Shown one piece after another: positions 16,701-24,498 of a DNA stretch of 64,000 nt. The position numbers and the translations under genes were made by a program. Under the pieces are notes generated by a model that saw only the letters and a list, made by a program, of their open reading frames with translations, ran no database searches and was not told the origin of the DNA. The stretch is from contig NZ_BCFL01000026.1 in assembly GCF_002217755.1 (NCBI RefSeq), positions 124,001 to 188,000 on the forward strand. The letters are read 5' to 3'. The first letter of the stretch is position 1; every line of letters starts with the position of its first letter. The stretch is from Streptomyces hyaluromycini (GTDB taxonomy: Bacteria > Actinomycetota > Actinomycetes > Streptomycetales > Streptomycetaceae).

Positions 16701-19700
16701 GGAACTCGGCCAGCAGCGCGCCCTGTTCGTCGCGGACGGCGATGTCGCCGCTGAACGACTCGGCCGTCAGGTCGCGTTGCACCACGTGGCTGTACAGGGT
16801 CCCGGACAGCGGTCCGTACCGGCGGAACGCGTCGATGGAGCCCAGGATGAAGGCATGCTCCTCGCCGGGGACCGCGGTGTCGGGGAGGGTGGCCGCGAGC
16901 ACCTGTCCGCAGGCGTCGAGGACCGCCGGATGGACGTGATGCCGCTCGTACTCGGCGAGACCCGCCGGGACGACGACCTCGGCCAGCGCCTCGTTGTCCC
17001 CGCGCCACACCTGCCCGATGCCCTGGAAGACGCCGCGCCAGTCGTTGCCGCGGGCCGCGAACCGGCGGTAGAACTCGGCGCCGGTGAGATGGTCGGGGAC
17101 GCGCGCGGCGATCCGGTGGGGCGTGCCCTCGGGGACGCCGAGGGCGGGTACGCCGGCCGGTGCCTGCTCCACCTGGCCGTGCGCGTGCCGCGTCCAGTCG
17201 GAGCCGTCGGAGGTGGCGCTGTCGGAGGTGGCGCTGTCGGAGGTGGCGACGTCGAAGGTCCACCGTCGCCCGGCCGGCCGCAGCGTCACCCGCAGCAGTG
17301 GCGGCGCCTCGGCGGTGAAGAAGAGCGCCTTGTCGTACCGGACGTCCTGGACGACGACGTCGGAGCCGACGATCCCGGTGGCGGCGGCCACCGCCAGCTC
17401 CAGATACGCGGTGCCGGGCAGGATGACCAGGCCCTGCACCTGGTGGTCCAGGAGGTAGGCGTTGCGCTCCAGGTCGATGGGGCCCTCCCACCGATGGGCG
17501 CCGTCGTCGAGGACGGTGTGCGTGCCGAGCAGCGGGTGCCCACCCGGAAGGTCCGGCGTAGCAGTAGCAGCAGCCATGGCAGCCGTCTGCGGGGCCGCCG
17601 TTCCGGCAGCCGGTTCGAGCCAGAACTCGGCGCGCTGCCAGGGATACGCGGGCAGCCCCACGTAGGCGGCCGGCCCGTCGAACAGCGCGCGGTGTCGCAC
17701 CGGGTATCCGGCCTGGTGAAGCTGTCCGACGGAAGTCAGCAGCGCGGTCAGGTCGTCGGTGTCGCGCAGCAGCGACGGCACCACCTGGTCGTCGGTGCGC
17801 TCCTCGGGCAGGCACTCCTTCACCGCCGCGCTGAGCACGGGGTGCGGGCTGATCTCGACGACGGCCGCCGCCTCGGGGCCCGCGGTCTCGGCGTCGACGG
17901 CAGCGTGGAAGCGGACCTCGTCGCGCAGGTTGCGCACCCAGTAGCCGGCGTCCAGTTCTTCGCCGGTCAGCAGCTCCCCGGTCACCGTCGAGCGCAGCGG
18001 CACCTGTCCCTTGCGGGGCCGGATCGGCTCCAGGGCGGTGCGCAGCGCGTCCAGCAGGGGGTCGACCTGGCTGCTGTGCGAGGCGACGTCCACCCTCACG
18101 ATCCTGGCGAGGACGCCCCGCTCGGCCAGTTCGGCCAGGACCTTCTCCACCGCCGGGGTGCGGCCCGAGATGATGGTGCGGCGCGGGCCGTTGCTCACCG
18201 CGACGTCGACGTCCGGCACGTCGGCGAGTTCCCGTCGCACCTCGTCGGCGGGCAGGTCCACCGCGGCCATCGACCCGGCGCCGGCGATCTCCCTGAGCAG
18301 GGCGCTGCGGCGGCAGATCACCGCCGCACCGTCGGCCAGGGTGAGGGCGCCGGCGGCGCAGGCGGCCGCGACCTCGCCCATGCTGTGCCCGATCACGACG
18401 TCGGGCTCGGCTCCCCACGACCGCCAGAGCGCGGCCAGGGAGACCTCCATCGCCCAGAGCAGCGGCTGCACCACGTCGATCGGCCAGTCGGCCTCGTCGT
18501 CACCGGTCAGTCTTTCGAGCACCGACCACCCGCGCTCGGCGCGGACGTGCCGGTCGCACTCCTCGATCGTCTCCCGGAAGACCGTGGAGGTGCGCAGGAG
18601 CCGGCGCCCCATTCCGGCCCACTGGGAGCCCTGGCCGGGGAACACGAAGACCGTCCGCCACCGCGCGGCGGTCCTGGCGGCGACGATCGGCCGGCCCTTG
18701 CGCAGCTGCCGGACGACCTGGTCGTGGTCCTGGGCGAGCACGGTCATGCGGTGCCGGTGATGGGTGCTGCGGGTCAGCGCGCTGAAACTGACGTCGCGCA
18801 GGTCGTGCCGGCGCCCCTCCCCGTCGGGCCCGAGTAAGTCGGCGTAGGTGTCGGCGAGTTCACGCAGCGCGGCCGGCGTCTGCGCGGACAGGGCGAGCAG
18901 GTACGGCCGCGGCTCGGCGGGCGGCGGCGGCACGGCCGCGGGGCGGTGCTCGCCGAGGACGACGTGGGCGTTGGTGCCGGAGATGCCGAACGAGCTGACG
19001 GCGGCGTACCGGGGAGTGCCGTCCCGGCCCCAGTCGCGGGCGGCCTGCGGTATCTCCAGCGCCATGCGGTCCCAGTCCACCGCGTCGGTCAGCCGGGCAC
19101 TGTGCAGACTCGGCGGTACGACGCCGTGCGCGACGCACAGCGCCGCCCTGATGACCGCCGCGATACCGGCGGCCGCCTCGGTGTGGCCGATGTTCGTCTT
19201 CACGGAGCCGACCAGCAGGGGGTCCGCCGCGGACCGGCCCGCGCCGGTGCCGTACACCGCGTCCAGGCCGCGCAGTTCGATCGGGTCGCCGGTGGGCGTG
19301 CCGGTGCCGTGCGCCTCCACGAAGCCGACGGCGCGCGGGTCGATGCCGCCGCGCGCGCAGGCGTGCCGCATGGTGTCGATCTGGGCGGTCTCCGAGGGGG
19401 TCATCAGGTATCCGCTGCTGCGGCCCTCGTTCTCGACCGCGGAGCCGTGGATGACGGCGTGGATGCGGTCGCCGTCCGCCTCGGCCCGCGCCAGCGGTTT
19501 GAGGACGACGACGCCGACGCCGTCACTGCGGACGAAGCCGTCGGCGTCGGCCGCGCCGAACTTGCACCGGCCGTCCGCGGACAGCATGTCCGCCTGCGAG
19601 AAGGAGATGCTCTCCTCCGGCGTCAGCACCAGGTTGACCCCCGCGGCCAGGGCGAGGGTCGCCTCCCCGCCGCGCAGCGCCGCGCACGCCTGGTGCACGG

Positions 19701-20259
19701 CCACCAGCGACGAAGAGCAGGCGGTGTCCACGGAGGTGCTCGGGCCGCGCAGATCGAAGAAGAACGACAGCCGGCCGGACAGGACACTGCGCGACGTGCC
19801 GGTGTTGGCGTAGATGTCCAGCGCCCCGGCGGCGCGCAGCAGGTCCCAGTACTCGGCGGTCCGCTGCCCGACGACGACCGCGGTCGGGCTCCCCGCGAGC
19901 TGTTCCAGTGTCAGCCCGGCGTCCCGCACGGCCGCCGCGGCGGTCTGGAGGAGCAGCCGCTGCTGCGGGTCCATGTGGCTCGCCTCGCGGCCGGACACCC
20001 CGAAGTAGTGGGCGTCGAAGCCCCGGATGTCGGGCAGGAAACCGCCGCGGCGGCTGACGATCCGCCCGGGCGTCCGCGGGCGGGGGTCGTGGAACGCGTC
20101 GACGGGGAACCGGTCGGCCGGGACGTCCGCGGTGGCGTCGACCCCGTCGAGCTGCATCCGCCAGAACGCCGACAGGCCGTCCGCGCCGGGGAACTCGCAG
20201 GCCATGCCCACGATGGCGATCGGCTGCCGGGCTGCCGGGTCCTGCTGCTGCGCCGTCAC
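13750..20259 (-). CDS. Highly reducing type I polyketide synthase, KS-AT-DH-ER-KR-ACP
   Basis: A 2169-residue single-module PKS. KS occupies about 12-435 with DTACSSS (Cys 181), EAHGTGT and NIGHTEAAAG. AT about 540-850 has GHSMGE and a VASH substrate motif, neither clearly malonyl (HAFH) nor methylmalonyl (YASH). DH starts near 900 with HQVQGLVILPG. ER near 1490-1760 has the NADPH site HSATGGVGLAAIQ. KR near 1790-1980 has TGGAGGIGSGLAR. ACP near 2085-2160 has GLDSLMA. There is no thioesterase. One complete reducing module suggests iterative synthesis of a saturated chain, released or started by a partner. GTG 20259 has AGGAGG upstream. Last gene of the halopyrrole operon. Confidence 0.93.
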   Translation of the reverse strand: MTAQQQDPAARQPIAIVGMACEFPGADGLSAFWRMQLDGVDATADVPADRFPVDAFHDPRPRTPGRIVSRRGGFLPDIRGFDAHYFGVSGREASHMDPQQRLLLQTAAAAVRDAGLTLEQLAGSPTAVVVGQRTAEYWDLLRAAGALDIYANTGTSRSVLSGRLSFFFDLRGPSTSVDTACSSSLVAVHQACAALRGGEATLALAAGVNLVLTPEESISFSQADMLSADGRCKFGAADADGFVRSDGVGVVVLKPLARAEADGDRIHAVIHGSAVENEGRSSGYLMTPSETAQIDTMRHACARGGIDPRAVGFVEAHGTGTPTGDPIELRGLDAVYGTGAGRSAADPLLVGSVKTNIGHTEAAAGIAAVIRAALCVAHGVVPPSLHSARLTDAVDWDRMALEIPQAARDWGRDGTPRYAAVSSFGISGTNAHVVLGEHRPAAVPPPPAEPRPYLLALSAQTPAALRELADTYADLLGPDGEGRRHDLRDVSFSALTRSTHHRHRMTVLAQDHDQVVRQLRKGRPIVAARTAARWRTVFVFPGQGSQWAGMGRRLLRTSTVFRETIEECDRHVRAERGWSVLERLTGDDEADWPIDVVQPLLWAMEVSLAALWRSWGAEPDVVIGHSMGEVAAACAAGALTLADGAAVICRRSALLREIAGAGSMAAVDLPADEVRRELADVPDVDVAVSNGPRRTIISGRTPAVEKVLAELAERGVLARIVRVDVASHSSQVDPLLDALRTALEPIRPRKGQVPLRSTVTGELLTGEELDAGYWVRNLRDEVRFHAAVDAETAGPEAAAVVEISPHPVLSAAVKECLPEERTDDQVVPSLLRDTDDLTALLTSVGQLHQAGYPVRHRALFDGPAAYVGLPAYPWQRAEFWLEPAAGTAAPQTAAMAAATATPDLPGGHPLLGTHTVLDDGAHRWEGPIDLERNAYLLDHQVQGLVILPGTAYLELAVAAATGIVGSDVVVQDVRYDKALFFTAEAPPLLRVTLRPAGRRWTFDVATSDSATSDSATSDGSDWTRHAHGQVEQAPAGVPALGVPEGTPHRIAARVPDHLTGAEFYRRFAARGNDWRGVFQGIGQVWRGDNEALAEVVVPAGLAEYERHHVHPAVLDACGQVLAATLPDTAVPGEEHAFILGSIDAFRRYGPLSGTLYSHVVQRDLTAESFSGDIAVRDEQGALLAEFRGLRIRWLLRREQPGPPTDWLYQPRWTPAAAPAPVTAPKPAAGAWLVFEDEELGPRLAPANGARITVLPGERYERTGDRTYRIDPSRLDDYARLLYEVGRDHPEGVTAVVHLWSMRAPRPVGAVPLGLGSALLLDRALSTARWDAPLPRLVLVTRGAETVTNTDGAPDPEQSAVWGFGRTAASELSAVRHTLIDLDPAHDPAHDGDHGTAQAEALAREIAAADAAEDQIALRAGARYVLRLRRASTAAGADDVTEIVPADDRRAGPVRATVEVRPPAAGEVQIAAAYGGVGFRDVLQAAGAHPDRDGDGRLGWETAGVVTATGAGVRGLDVGDRVVAVVRPGLATRVLADRRLTHRVPDGLGLAEAATVPISYLTAWYGLVELAALREGERVLVHSATGGVGLAAIQVARWRGAEIHATAGSEKRRALLRTMGVAHVADSRGDFAGPLLDATRGEGMDVILNSLTGTAVDQNLGMLAPYGRYVELAERDLADDRPTRLGGLPHNGSFRVLDIAALCREHPGRAGALLGRVLRLVAAGELAPLPAEVYPLDAVGSAFDDMTEARHVGKVLIDLRTAPVEAPAPAPTRMRPDATYLVTGGAGGIGSGLARWLVARGARHLLLTGRSVPGPASPSGGDIAALLEELRGQDAEVQYAPVDAADERSMRRLVENRRAAGRPPVRGVFHTAGVFVYQPIGDTTLRDLEAVLRPKLEGGRVLDRLFEDDLDHFVLFSSGNALLASPQVAAGAAANAGLDAIARGRRSRGRRALAVNWGFWTDRGMAARAGTELGRDLIPRGMTGFASAAGFAVLDHLLATGAGDTVVMPVDWAQWRAAYPVAAASPFLRDVVADVPRGARPESLTSPVLRPETLAPRPQASPAYGPAPSAGGASASGNGNGTAQKEAAPAVDRAGLFLAEVAAILRVDSAHLDPDRDLTSQGLDSLMAAQLRQEVQRSHGVLLPIGKILSRATLSELTDQLNTGERPGGE

Positions 20260-20270
20260 GCGGCTTCCTC

Positions 20271-20328
20271 CTGTCGGCGTCGGTCCTGTCGGCGTCGGTC
20301 TCGTCGGCATCGTCCTGTCGGCATCGTC
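20271..20328. repeat. Four tandem 14-15 bp repeats before the PKS gene
   Basis: Two exact copies of CTGTCGGCGTCGGTC are followed by TCGTCGGCATCGTC and CTGTCGGCATCGTC. They fill most of the 74-bp gap between the KASIII-like stop (20334) and the PKS start. Read in the PKS frame they would encode a Pro-Thr repeat from an upstream ATG, but the real start is probably the GTG at 20259. Confidence 0.7.
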
Positions 20329-20333
20329 AACCC

Positions 20334-21377
20334 CTAGGTCCAGGACGGCGGTTCGGTGATGGTGAGGATCACGGCGACGGCCGACCAGCCCGGGGCGCCG
20401 CCGAAGAGCAGGACGTGGTCACCCGCGTCGAGCAGCCCGGTGCGCAGCAGATGGTCGAGGGCGATGAACTGGTCGCTGGACGAGGCGTGTCCGATCCCGC
20501 GGCCGAACTCCCACTGAGACCGGGAGACGTCCAGGCCGAGCGGGTCCATCATGCAGTTCCGGGTGGTCGCCTCGTCGCCGTTGGGCACGAGGACCCAGCG
20601 CAACTCGCCGACGTCGATGCCGGCCTCGTCCACGGCGGCGAGCGCCGTCTCGGAGCAGGCCTTCGCTATGCCGTCGGCGACGCTCACCCCGGCGATCTCC
20701 CGCACGCGTTCGTTGAACTGCTGGGCGCGTTCGACGGTGTCGATCCGCCGGCCCGCGGACCCGGTCGGCGGGAAGAGTGGCTCGTCCCCGCGCGCCATCG
20801 CCTCGAACTCGGGATAGACCCGGGAGACGACCGCGTCGACACGGGCGAAGCCGGCGGTCGGGCTGATCACGACGGAGCTGGCCGCGTCGGCCGCGATCAC
20901 ACCCATCGGACCGCTGTCCCACCGGTTGAACAACGGCGAGTTGAAGTTGTCCGCCGTGGTCAGCAGGATGTCCGGCCGCTCGGCCGACTGGTACGACAGC
21001 AGGGCGGCGGCCAGCTCGACACCGGTGAGCATGCTGTTGCACCCGTTGCGGATCTCGGTGCTGCCCGCCCCCGAGATGCCCAGCTCCCGCATGACGTACG
21101 CCGACGGCGACCACATCTCGGGCCCCTGGTAGAACGTCGAGCCGTGCAGCACCGTGCCGATCGCGGCGGCGCCGCCCGGGGAGCGGCCGAGTGCCGTCCG
21201 CGCGGCGCGTACGGCCATGTCGGGCGGCGACTCCGATCCTGCCACCAGAACGCTGCGCAGACCGCTCTCGGCGAAGACCGTGGCGTCGTACAGGCCCGCG
21301 GCGACCGCCTCGGACGCGGCGTAGGCGGCCGGCAGCCAGCAACCGAGTCCGCTGAGGAACACGTTCGGCGGCCTCAT
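20334..21377 (-). CDS. KASIII-like acyltransferase/condensing enzyme (second copy)
   Basis: A 347-residue thiolase-fold protein of the ketoacyl-ACP synthase III type. The nucleophilic Cys is in RNGCNSMLTGVEL near residue 109. The usual His-Asn pair is altered: the HQAN position reads VPNGDEA and the GNTSAAS position reads GHASSSDQ. This pattern suggests acyl transfer rather than malonyl condensation, as for KASIII homologues such as CloN2 in pyrrole transfer. The ATG overlaps the stop of the 23-residue ORF. Placed directly before the PKS, it may load the halopyrrole starter or release the chain. A paralogue begins the operon. Confidence 0.78.
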   Translation of the reverse strand: MRPPNVFLSGLGCWLPAAYAASEAVAAGLYDATVFAESGLRSVLVAGSESPPDMAVRAARTALGRSPGGAAAIGTVLHGSTFYQGPEMWSPSAYVMRELGISGAGSTEIRNGCNSMLTGVELAAALLSYQSAERPDILLTTADNFNSPLFNRWDSGPMGVIAADAASSVVISPTAGFARVDAVVSRVYPEFEAMARGDEPLFPPTGSAGRRIDTVERAQQFNERVREIAGVSVADGIAKACSETALAAVDEAGIDVGELRWVLVPNGDEATTRNCMMDPLGLDVSRSQWEFGRGIGHASSSDQFIALDHLLRTGLLDAGDHVLLFGGAPGWSAVAVILTITEPPSWT

Positions 21378-21445
21378 GCCGGTCCCTGGCCGGGACTCGT
21401 GGGCGTCCTGCCCTGTTCGATGCGCGGGGGCCGGGGCTCGTTCAT
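21374..21445 (-). CDS. 23-residue ORF bridging HAD and KASIII-like genes
   Basis: ATG 21445 overlaps the HAD stop (ATGA) and the frame's own stop overlaps the KASIII-like ATG (ATGA). The product is 23 residues, starting MNEPRPPRIEQGR and ending in GQGPA: basic, Pro and Gly rich, no hydrophobic core. It may exist only to relay ribosomes between the two flanking genes, or it may be a short accessory peptide. No strong ribosome site precedes it. Translation is unproven. Confidence 0.4.
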   Translation of the reverse strand: MNEPRPPRIEQGRTPTSPGQGPA

Positions 21446-22125
21446 CTCGATGCGTCGCTTTCTGTGGGAGATCGGAAGGGAGCGGCGGTGTCCACCAGGC
21501 GTGCGAGCCGTTCGACGGTCAGCTCGGACAGGCTCCGTACGCCGAGGTCCACCGGTTCCGGCGTCGGCGCGACCGAGACCGTCACACACCCCGCGACATG
21601 TCCCGAACGGAGCCCGGCGGACGAGTCCTCGACGACCACGCAGCGCCCCGGTGCGATGCCGAGCCGGGCCGCGGCGGTGCGGTACGACTCGGGGTCCGGT
21701 TTCGGGCGCCGCACCTCGTCACCCGCCAGGGTCACGGCGAACTCCGCCCGGCCGAGCGAGGGCAGCACGGCGTCCACCAACGCCCGGTACGAGGAGGAGA
21801 CCAGCGCGCACGGAACACGCGCCCGCCGCAGCGCCCGGAGCAGGCCGACGGCTCCGGGCAGCGGAGCGATACCGAGGCGCAGCCGGTCCAGCAGGCGGCC
21901 GCTGACACGCGCGTACAGCTCCTCCGTGTTCATCGGCGGCCGCGCGAGACCGCTGAGCCGGGTCAGGTTCTCGGCGACGCCCCGCCCGCGCAGCTCCTCG
22001 GGCCGGATCGCGGCGGCCGGTACTCCCGCCGCGCCGAGCACCGCCAGCAGGGCGTCGTGCAGGAGTGGTTCGGTGTCGACGAGGGTGCCGTCCATGTCGA
22101 ACAGGACCGCCCACGGCGCGGTCAG
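21442..22125 (-). CDS. HAD-superfamily hydrolase (beta-phosphoglucomutase/phosphatase type)
   Basis: About 227 residues with HAD motif I FDMDGTLVD, motif II SSSYRA, the Lys in RRPKPDPE and motif III VVEDSSAG. A helical cap sits between motifs I and II (subfamily I). It probably removes a phosphate from a small molecule. The start is uncertain: no ATG or GTG lies before motif I, and the best candidate is a CTG that overlaps the halogenase stop codon. The position inside the operon suggests a tailoring or housekeeping step; the substrate is not apparent. Confidence 0.75.
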   Translation of the reverse strand: MTAPWAVLFDMDGTLVDTEPLLHDALLAVLGAAGVPAAAIRPEELRGRGVAENLTRLSGLARPPMNTEELYARVSGRLLDRLRLGIAPLPGAVGLLRALRRARVPCALVSSSYRALVDAVLPSLGRAEFAVTLAGDEVRRPKPDPESYRTAAARLGIAPGRCVVVEDSSAGLRSGHVAGCVTVSVAPTPEPVDLGVRSLSELTVERLARLVDTAAPFRSPTESDASR

Positions 22126-23471
22126 AACAGCGCCCGGGAGCTGAGGGACACCTTCATCCTGCCCAGCAGCGGGTGCCAGAGGTGGCCGGGGTCCGCCTCG
22201 ACGGCGGCGATGAACTCGCGCATCGCCGTCAGCGCGGCCGGCTCCTGCTCGTCGTAGACGTCCCCCTGCAGCAGTTTCAGGACGTCGATCCGGTAGCGGG
22301 GGTCCTGGACGAAGGCGGTGAACAGGATGTTCAGGCGGTAGTAGATGGAGATGAACTCGTACCAGCTGGACACACCGCGCCGCAGCTTCGTCACGTAGTT
22401 CTCGAACCGGCCGGCGCCGAAGTCGCCGGCCTCCGCGGCGGCGATGATGTCGGCGCAGGCCAGCCGGGCGCTGTTCATGGCGACGCTGACACCGCTGGAG
22501 AAGATGGGGTCGACGAACCGGGCCGCGTCGCCGACCATGACCATGCCGTCGTCGCACACCTTGGTCATGCCGTAGCTGTAGTCGCCCTCTGCCTTGAACG
22601 GGCGGACCCGCACGGTGTTCTTCAGCGCGTCGTGCAGCAGGGGCCTGCTGGCCACGGAGTCCCAGAAGAAGCCTTCGAGATCGTCCTTGCCCTCCCTGAA
22701 CCGCGCCTTCTGGGTGACGACCCCGACCGACGTGATCGTGTCGGTGATCGGGATCTGCCACACCCAGGTGTCGCTGAGCGGCAGGAAGTGGATGAAGATG
22801 TACTCGGCCTGGTTCTCGTCGTTCGCCAGGGCCTCCCGGTCGAGTCCCTCGAACCAGCTGTGCACCGCGTACTGGTTGAACACCGGGTCGGGCACCTTCA
22901 CCTTGAGCTGCCGCCCCAGGAGGGTGCCGCGTCCGCTGGCGTCGACGACCATCCGCACCGCCACCTCCGCGGTCGTCCCGCCGAGCCCGACCCGCAGCAC
23001 GGGACGGGTGGGGTCGGCGAAGTCCACGCCGCGCACCCGTACCCCGGAGAACACCTTCGCGCCCAGGCTCTCCGCGTGCTTGAGGAGGATGTGGTCGAAC
23101 CGGCCGCGGTCCACATGGAAGGTGTAGTCGCGGTCGACGCCCAACTGGTCGCGTTCGTTGAACAGCACGTCGGCCGCACCGAGGCCGTGGTCGTGGACCT
23201 GGAAGCCGAGCGGGTCCACCCCGTCCGCGTTGGCCGACGTCCACGCGGCGCCGTACTTGCGCGGAAAGCCCGCCGCCTCGATCTTCTCCATGGCGCCGAT
23301 CTCCAGCAGCACCGGCGTGGTGGCAGGCACCAGGGACTCGCCCACGTGCTCCCGCGGGAAGAACTCGCTTTCGAAGACCGCGACCGACAGACCGGCCCTG
23401 GCCAGGTAGGACGCGGCGGTGGAACCGGCCGGGCCGCCGCCGATGACGCCGATGTCGTAGTCGTGAATCAT
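22122..23471 (-). CDS. FADH2-dependent halogenase acting on a carrier-bound pyrrole
   Basis: A 449-residue flavin-dependent halogenase. It shows the FAD motif GVIGGGPAGSTAA (residues 8-20), the FPRKYGA segment with the conserved Lys, and the TWVWQIP motif (W-x-W-x-I-P) that separates halogenases from monooxygenases. GDAARFVDPIFSSGV is the second FAD contact. Among known enzymes it resembles the PltA/PrnC group that chlorinates pyrroles. Immediate neighbours are a carrier protein, a proline-type adenylation enzyme and an acyl-CoA-dehydrogenase-like oxidase, so pyrrolyl-S-carrier is the likely substrate. A separate flavin reductase would be needed and is not in the operon. Confidence 0.88.
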   Translation of the reverse strand: MIHDYDIGVIGGGPAGSTAASYLARAGLSVAVFESEFFPREHVGESLVPATTPVLLEIGAMEKIEAAGFPRKYGAAWTSANADGVDPLGFQVHDHGLGAADVLFNERDQLGVDRDYTFHVDRGRFDHILLKHAESLGAKVFSGVRVRGVDFADPTRPVLRVGLGGTTAEVAVRMVVDASGRGTLLGRQLKVKVPDPVFNQYAVHSWFEGLDREALANDENQAEYIFIHFLPLSDTWVWQIPITDTITSVGVVTQKARFREGKDDLEGFFWDSVASRPLLHDALKNTVRVRPFKAEGDYSYGMTKVCDDGMVMVGDAARFVDPIFSSGVSVAMNSARLACADIIAAAEAGDFGAGRFENYVTKLRRGVSSWYEFISIYYRLNILFTAFVQDPRYRIDVLKLLQGDVYDEQEPAALTAMREFIAAVEADPGHLWHPLLGRMKVSLSSRALF

Positions 23472-23482
23472 CTGTTCTCCAG

Positions 23483-23761
23483 TCAGAGGGAGGCGGCCTG
23501 GGAGCGGAGCAGCAGGATCAGGTCGGTGATCGTCGACGGCGTGCGGAAGTGCTCACCGGTCATGTGCACGGGCGGCACCCGGACGTCGTACGCGGTCCGG
23601 ATGTGGGCCAGCAGGCGTGCGGTGCGGACCGAGTCCAGCACCCCCATCTCCAGCAGCGGGCTGTCGGGGGTGATCAGGTCGGCGGGCACGCCCGCTTCGA
23701 GCTCCTCGCGCACATAGCGGAGCAACTGGTCGAGCAGCACCGCGCGATCAAGGTCCGTCAT
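23483..23761 (-). CDS. Stand-alone acyl/peptidyl carrier protein
   Basis: A 92-residue carrier protein. The phosphopantetheine attachment Ser is in LLEMGVLDSVRTARLL (residue about 51), within a four-helix pattern. It would hold L-proline as a thioester for oxidation and halogenation. Start ATG overlaps the methyltransferase stop; the gap to the halogenase is 11 bases. Its position between adenylation-side genes and halogenase fits the CloN5/PltL role. No phosphopantetheinyl transferase is encoded in the window. Confidence 0.85.
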   Translation of the reverse strand: MTDLDRAVLLDQLLRYVREELEAGVPADLITPDSPLLEMGVLDSVRTARLLAHIRTAYDVRVPPVHMTGEHFRTPSTITDLILLLRSQAASL

Positions 23762-24498
23762 GTTTCCTCCGGGGGTGAGAACCGTGCCGGAGCGCGCGCC
23801 ACGAGGTACCTCGTCGGCAGTTCCAGCGGTCGTCCGTCGGACGTGCGCTCCGTGGTGTGCAGGGGCAGGTCGCCGTCGGCGACGACGTCGAATCCGTCTC
23901 CTTCGAACAGCAGCCGCAGCCGCCCGTCGTGGGCGGGGGCGACCCGGGCGCCGAAGTCGAAGTGGGCCGCGAGACCGGCCGTCTTCGGCAGGTGCGCCCC
24001 TGCGGCCAGCAACTCGGCGACGTACCAGCCGGTGCGCTCGGTCAGCTCCTGGGCGAACAGGACCCCGGACCCGCCGAGCAGGCACCTGATCGTCGCCAGC
24101 ATCCTTCCGCGGTCGTCCGGGGCGAGCTGGTGCAGCACCCCGCGCATGTAGACGTTGACGTCGCCGAGCTCCGCGTGCAGCGCCGCCGCGGTGTCCCGGT
24201 CGAGCAGGTCGGCGCAGCGGTAGGCGACATTGGGCGCCGGGTGCGAGGCGGCGGCCAGCTCCACCGCGGCCCCGGCGATGTCGACTCCGACGACCCGCCG
24301 GAAGTGCCGCGCCAGCCACTGCGTCTGCCGGCCGCTGCCGCACCCGATGTCGACCAGCGGCAGCAAGGGGTCGGCATGGTCGCGGAACAGCGGCAGATGC
24401 CGCTCCGCGGTCAGCCGGGGCGACGAGTCCCACAGGGCCGTTCCGGGCTCGGCCGGGAGCGTCGACCAGAAGGCGTCCCAGACCGTGCCGCCGCTCAT
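23758..24498 (-). CDS. Class I SAM-dependent methyltransferase
   Basis: A 246-residue methyltransferase with motif I VDIGCGSGRQTQWLA (about 50-64), then VVGVDIAG, and NVAYRCADLLD for motif II. RGVLHQLAPDDRGRML replaces a typical motif III region. The acceptor (N, O or C of the pyrrole or chain) cannot be inferred. Overlaps both neighbours by ATGA, so made in step with the adenylation enzyme and carrier protein. Such a gene is not part of the minimal pyrrole-forming set, so it is a tailoring clue to the product. Confidence 0.8.
   Translation of the reverse strand: MSGGTVWDAFWSTLPAEPGTALWDSSPRLTAERHLPLFRDHADPLLPLVDIGCGSGRQTQWLARHFRRVVGVDIAGAAVELAAASHPAPNVAYRCADLLDRDTAAALHAELGDVNVYMRGVLHQLAPDDRGRMLATIRCLLGGSGVLFAQELTERTGWYVAELLAAGAHLPKTAGLAAHFDFGARVAPAHDGRLRLLFEGDGFDVVADGDLPLHTTERTSDGRPLELPTRYLVARAPARFSPPEET

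Noticed and set aside
15089..18418. 1109-codon minus-strand frame inside the PKS
   Set aside because: Out-of-frame reading of the PKS gene, dominated by Arg, Gly and Pro, without any recognisable domain.
16081..18837. 918-codon plus-strand frame opposite the PKS
   Set aside because: Antisense shadow; no ribosome site and no motif, while the opposite strand carries complete PKS domains.
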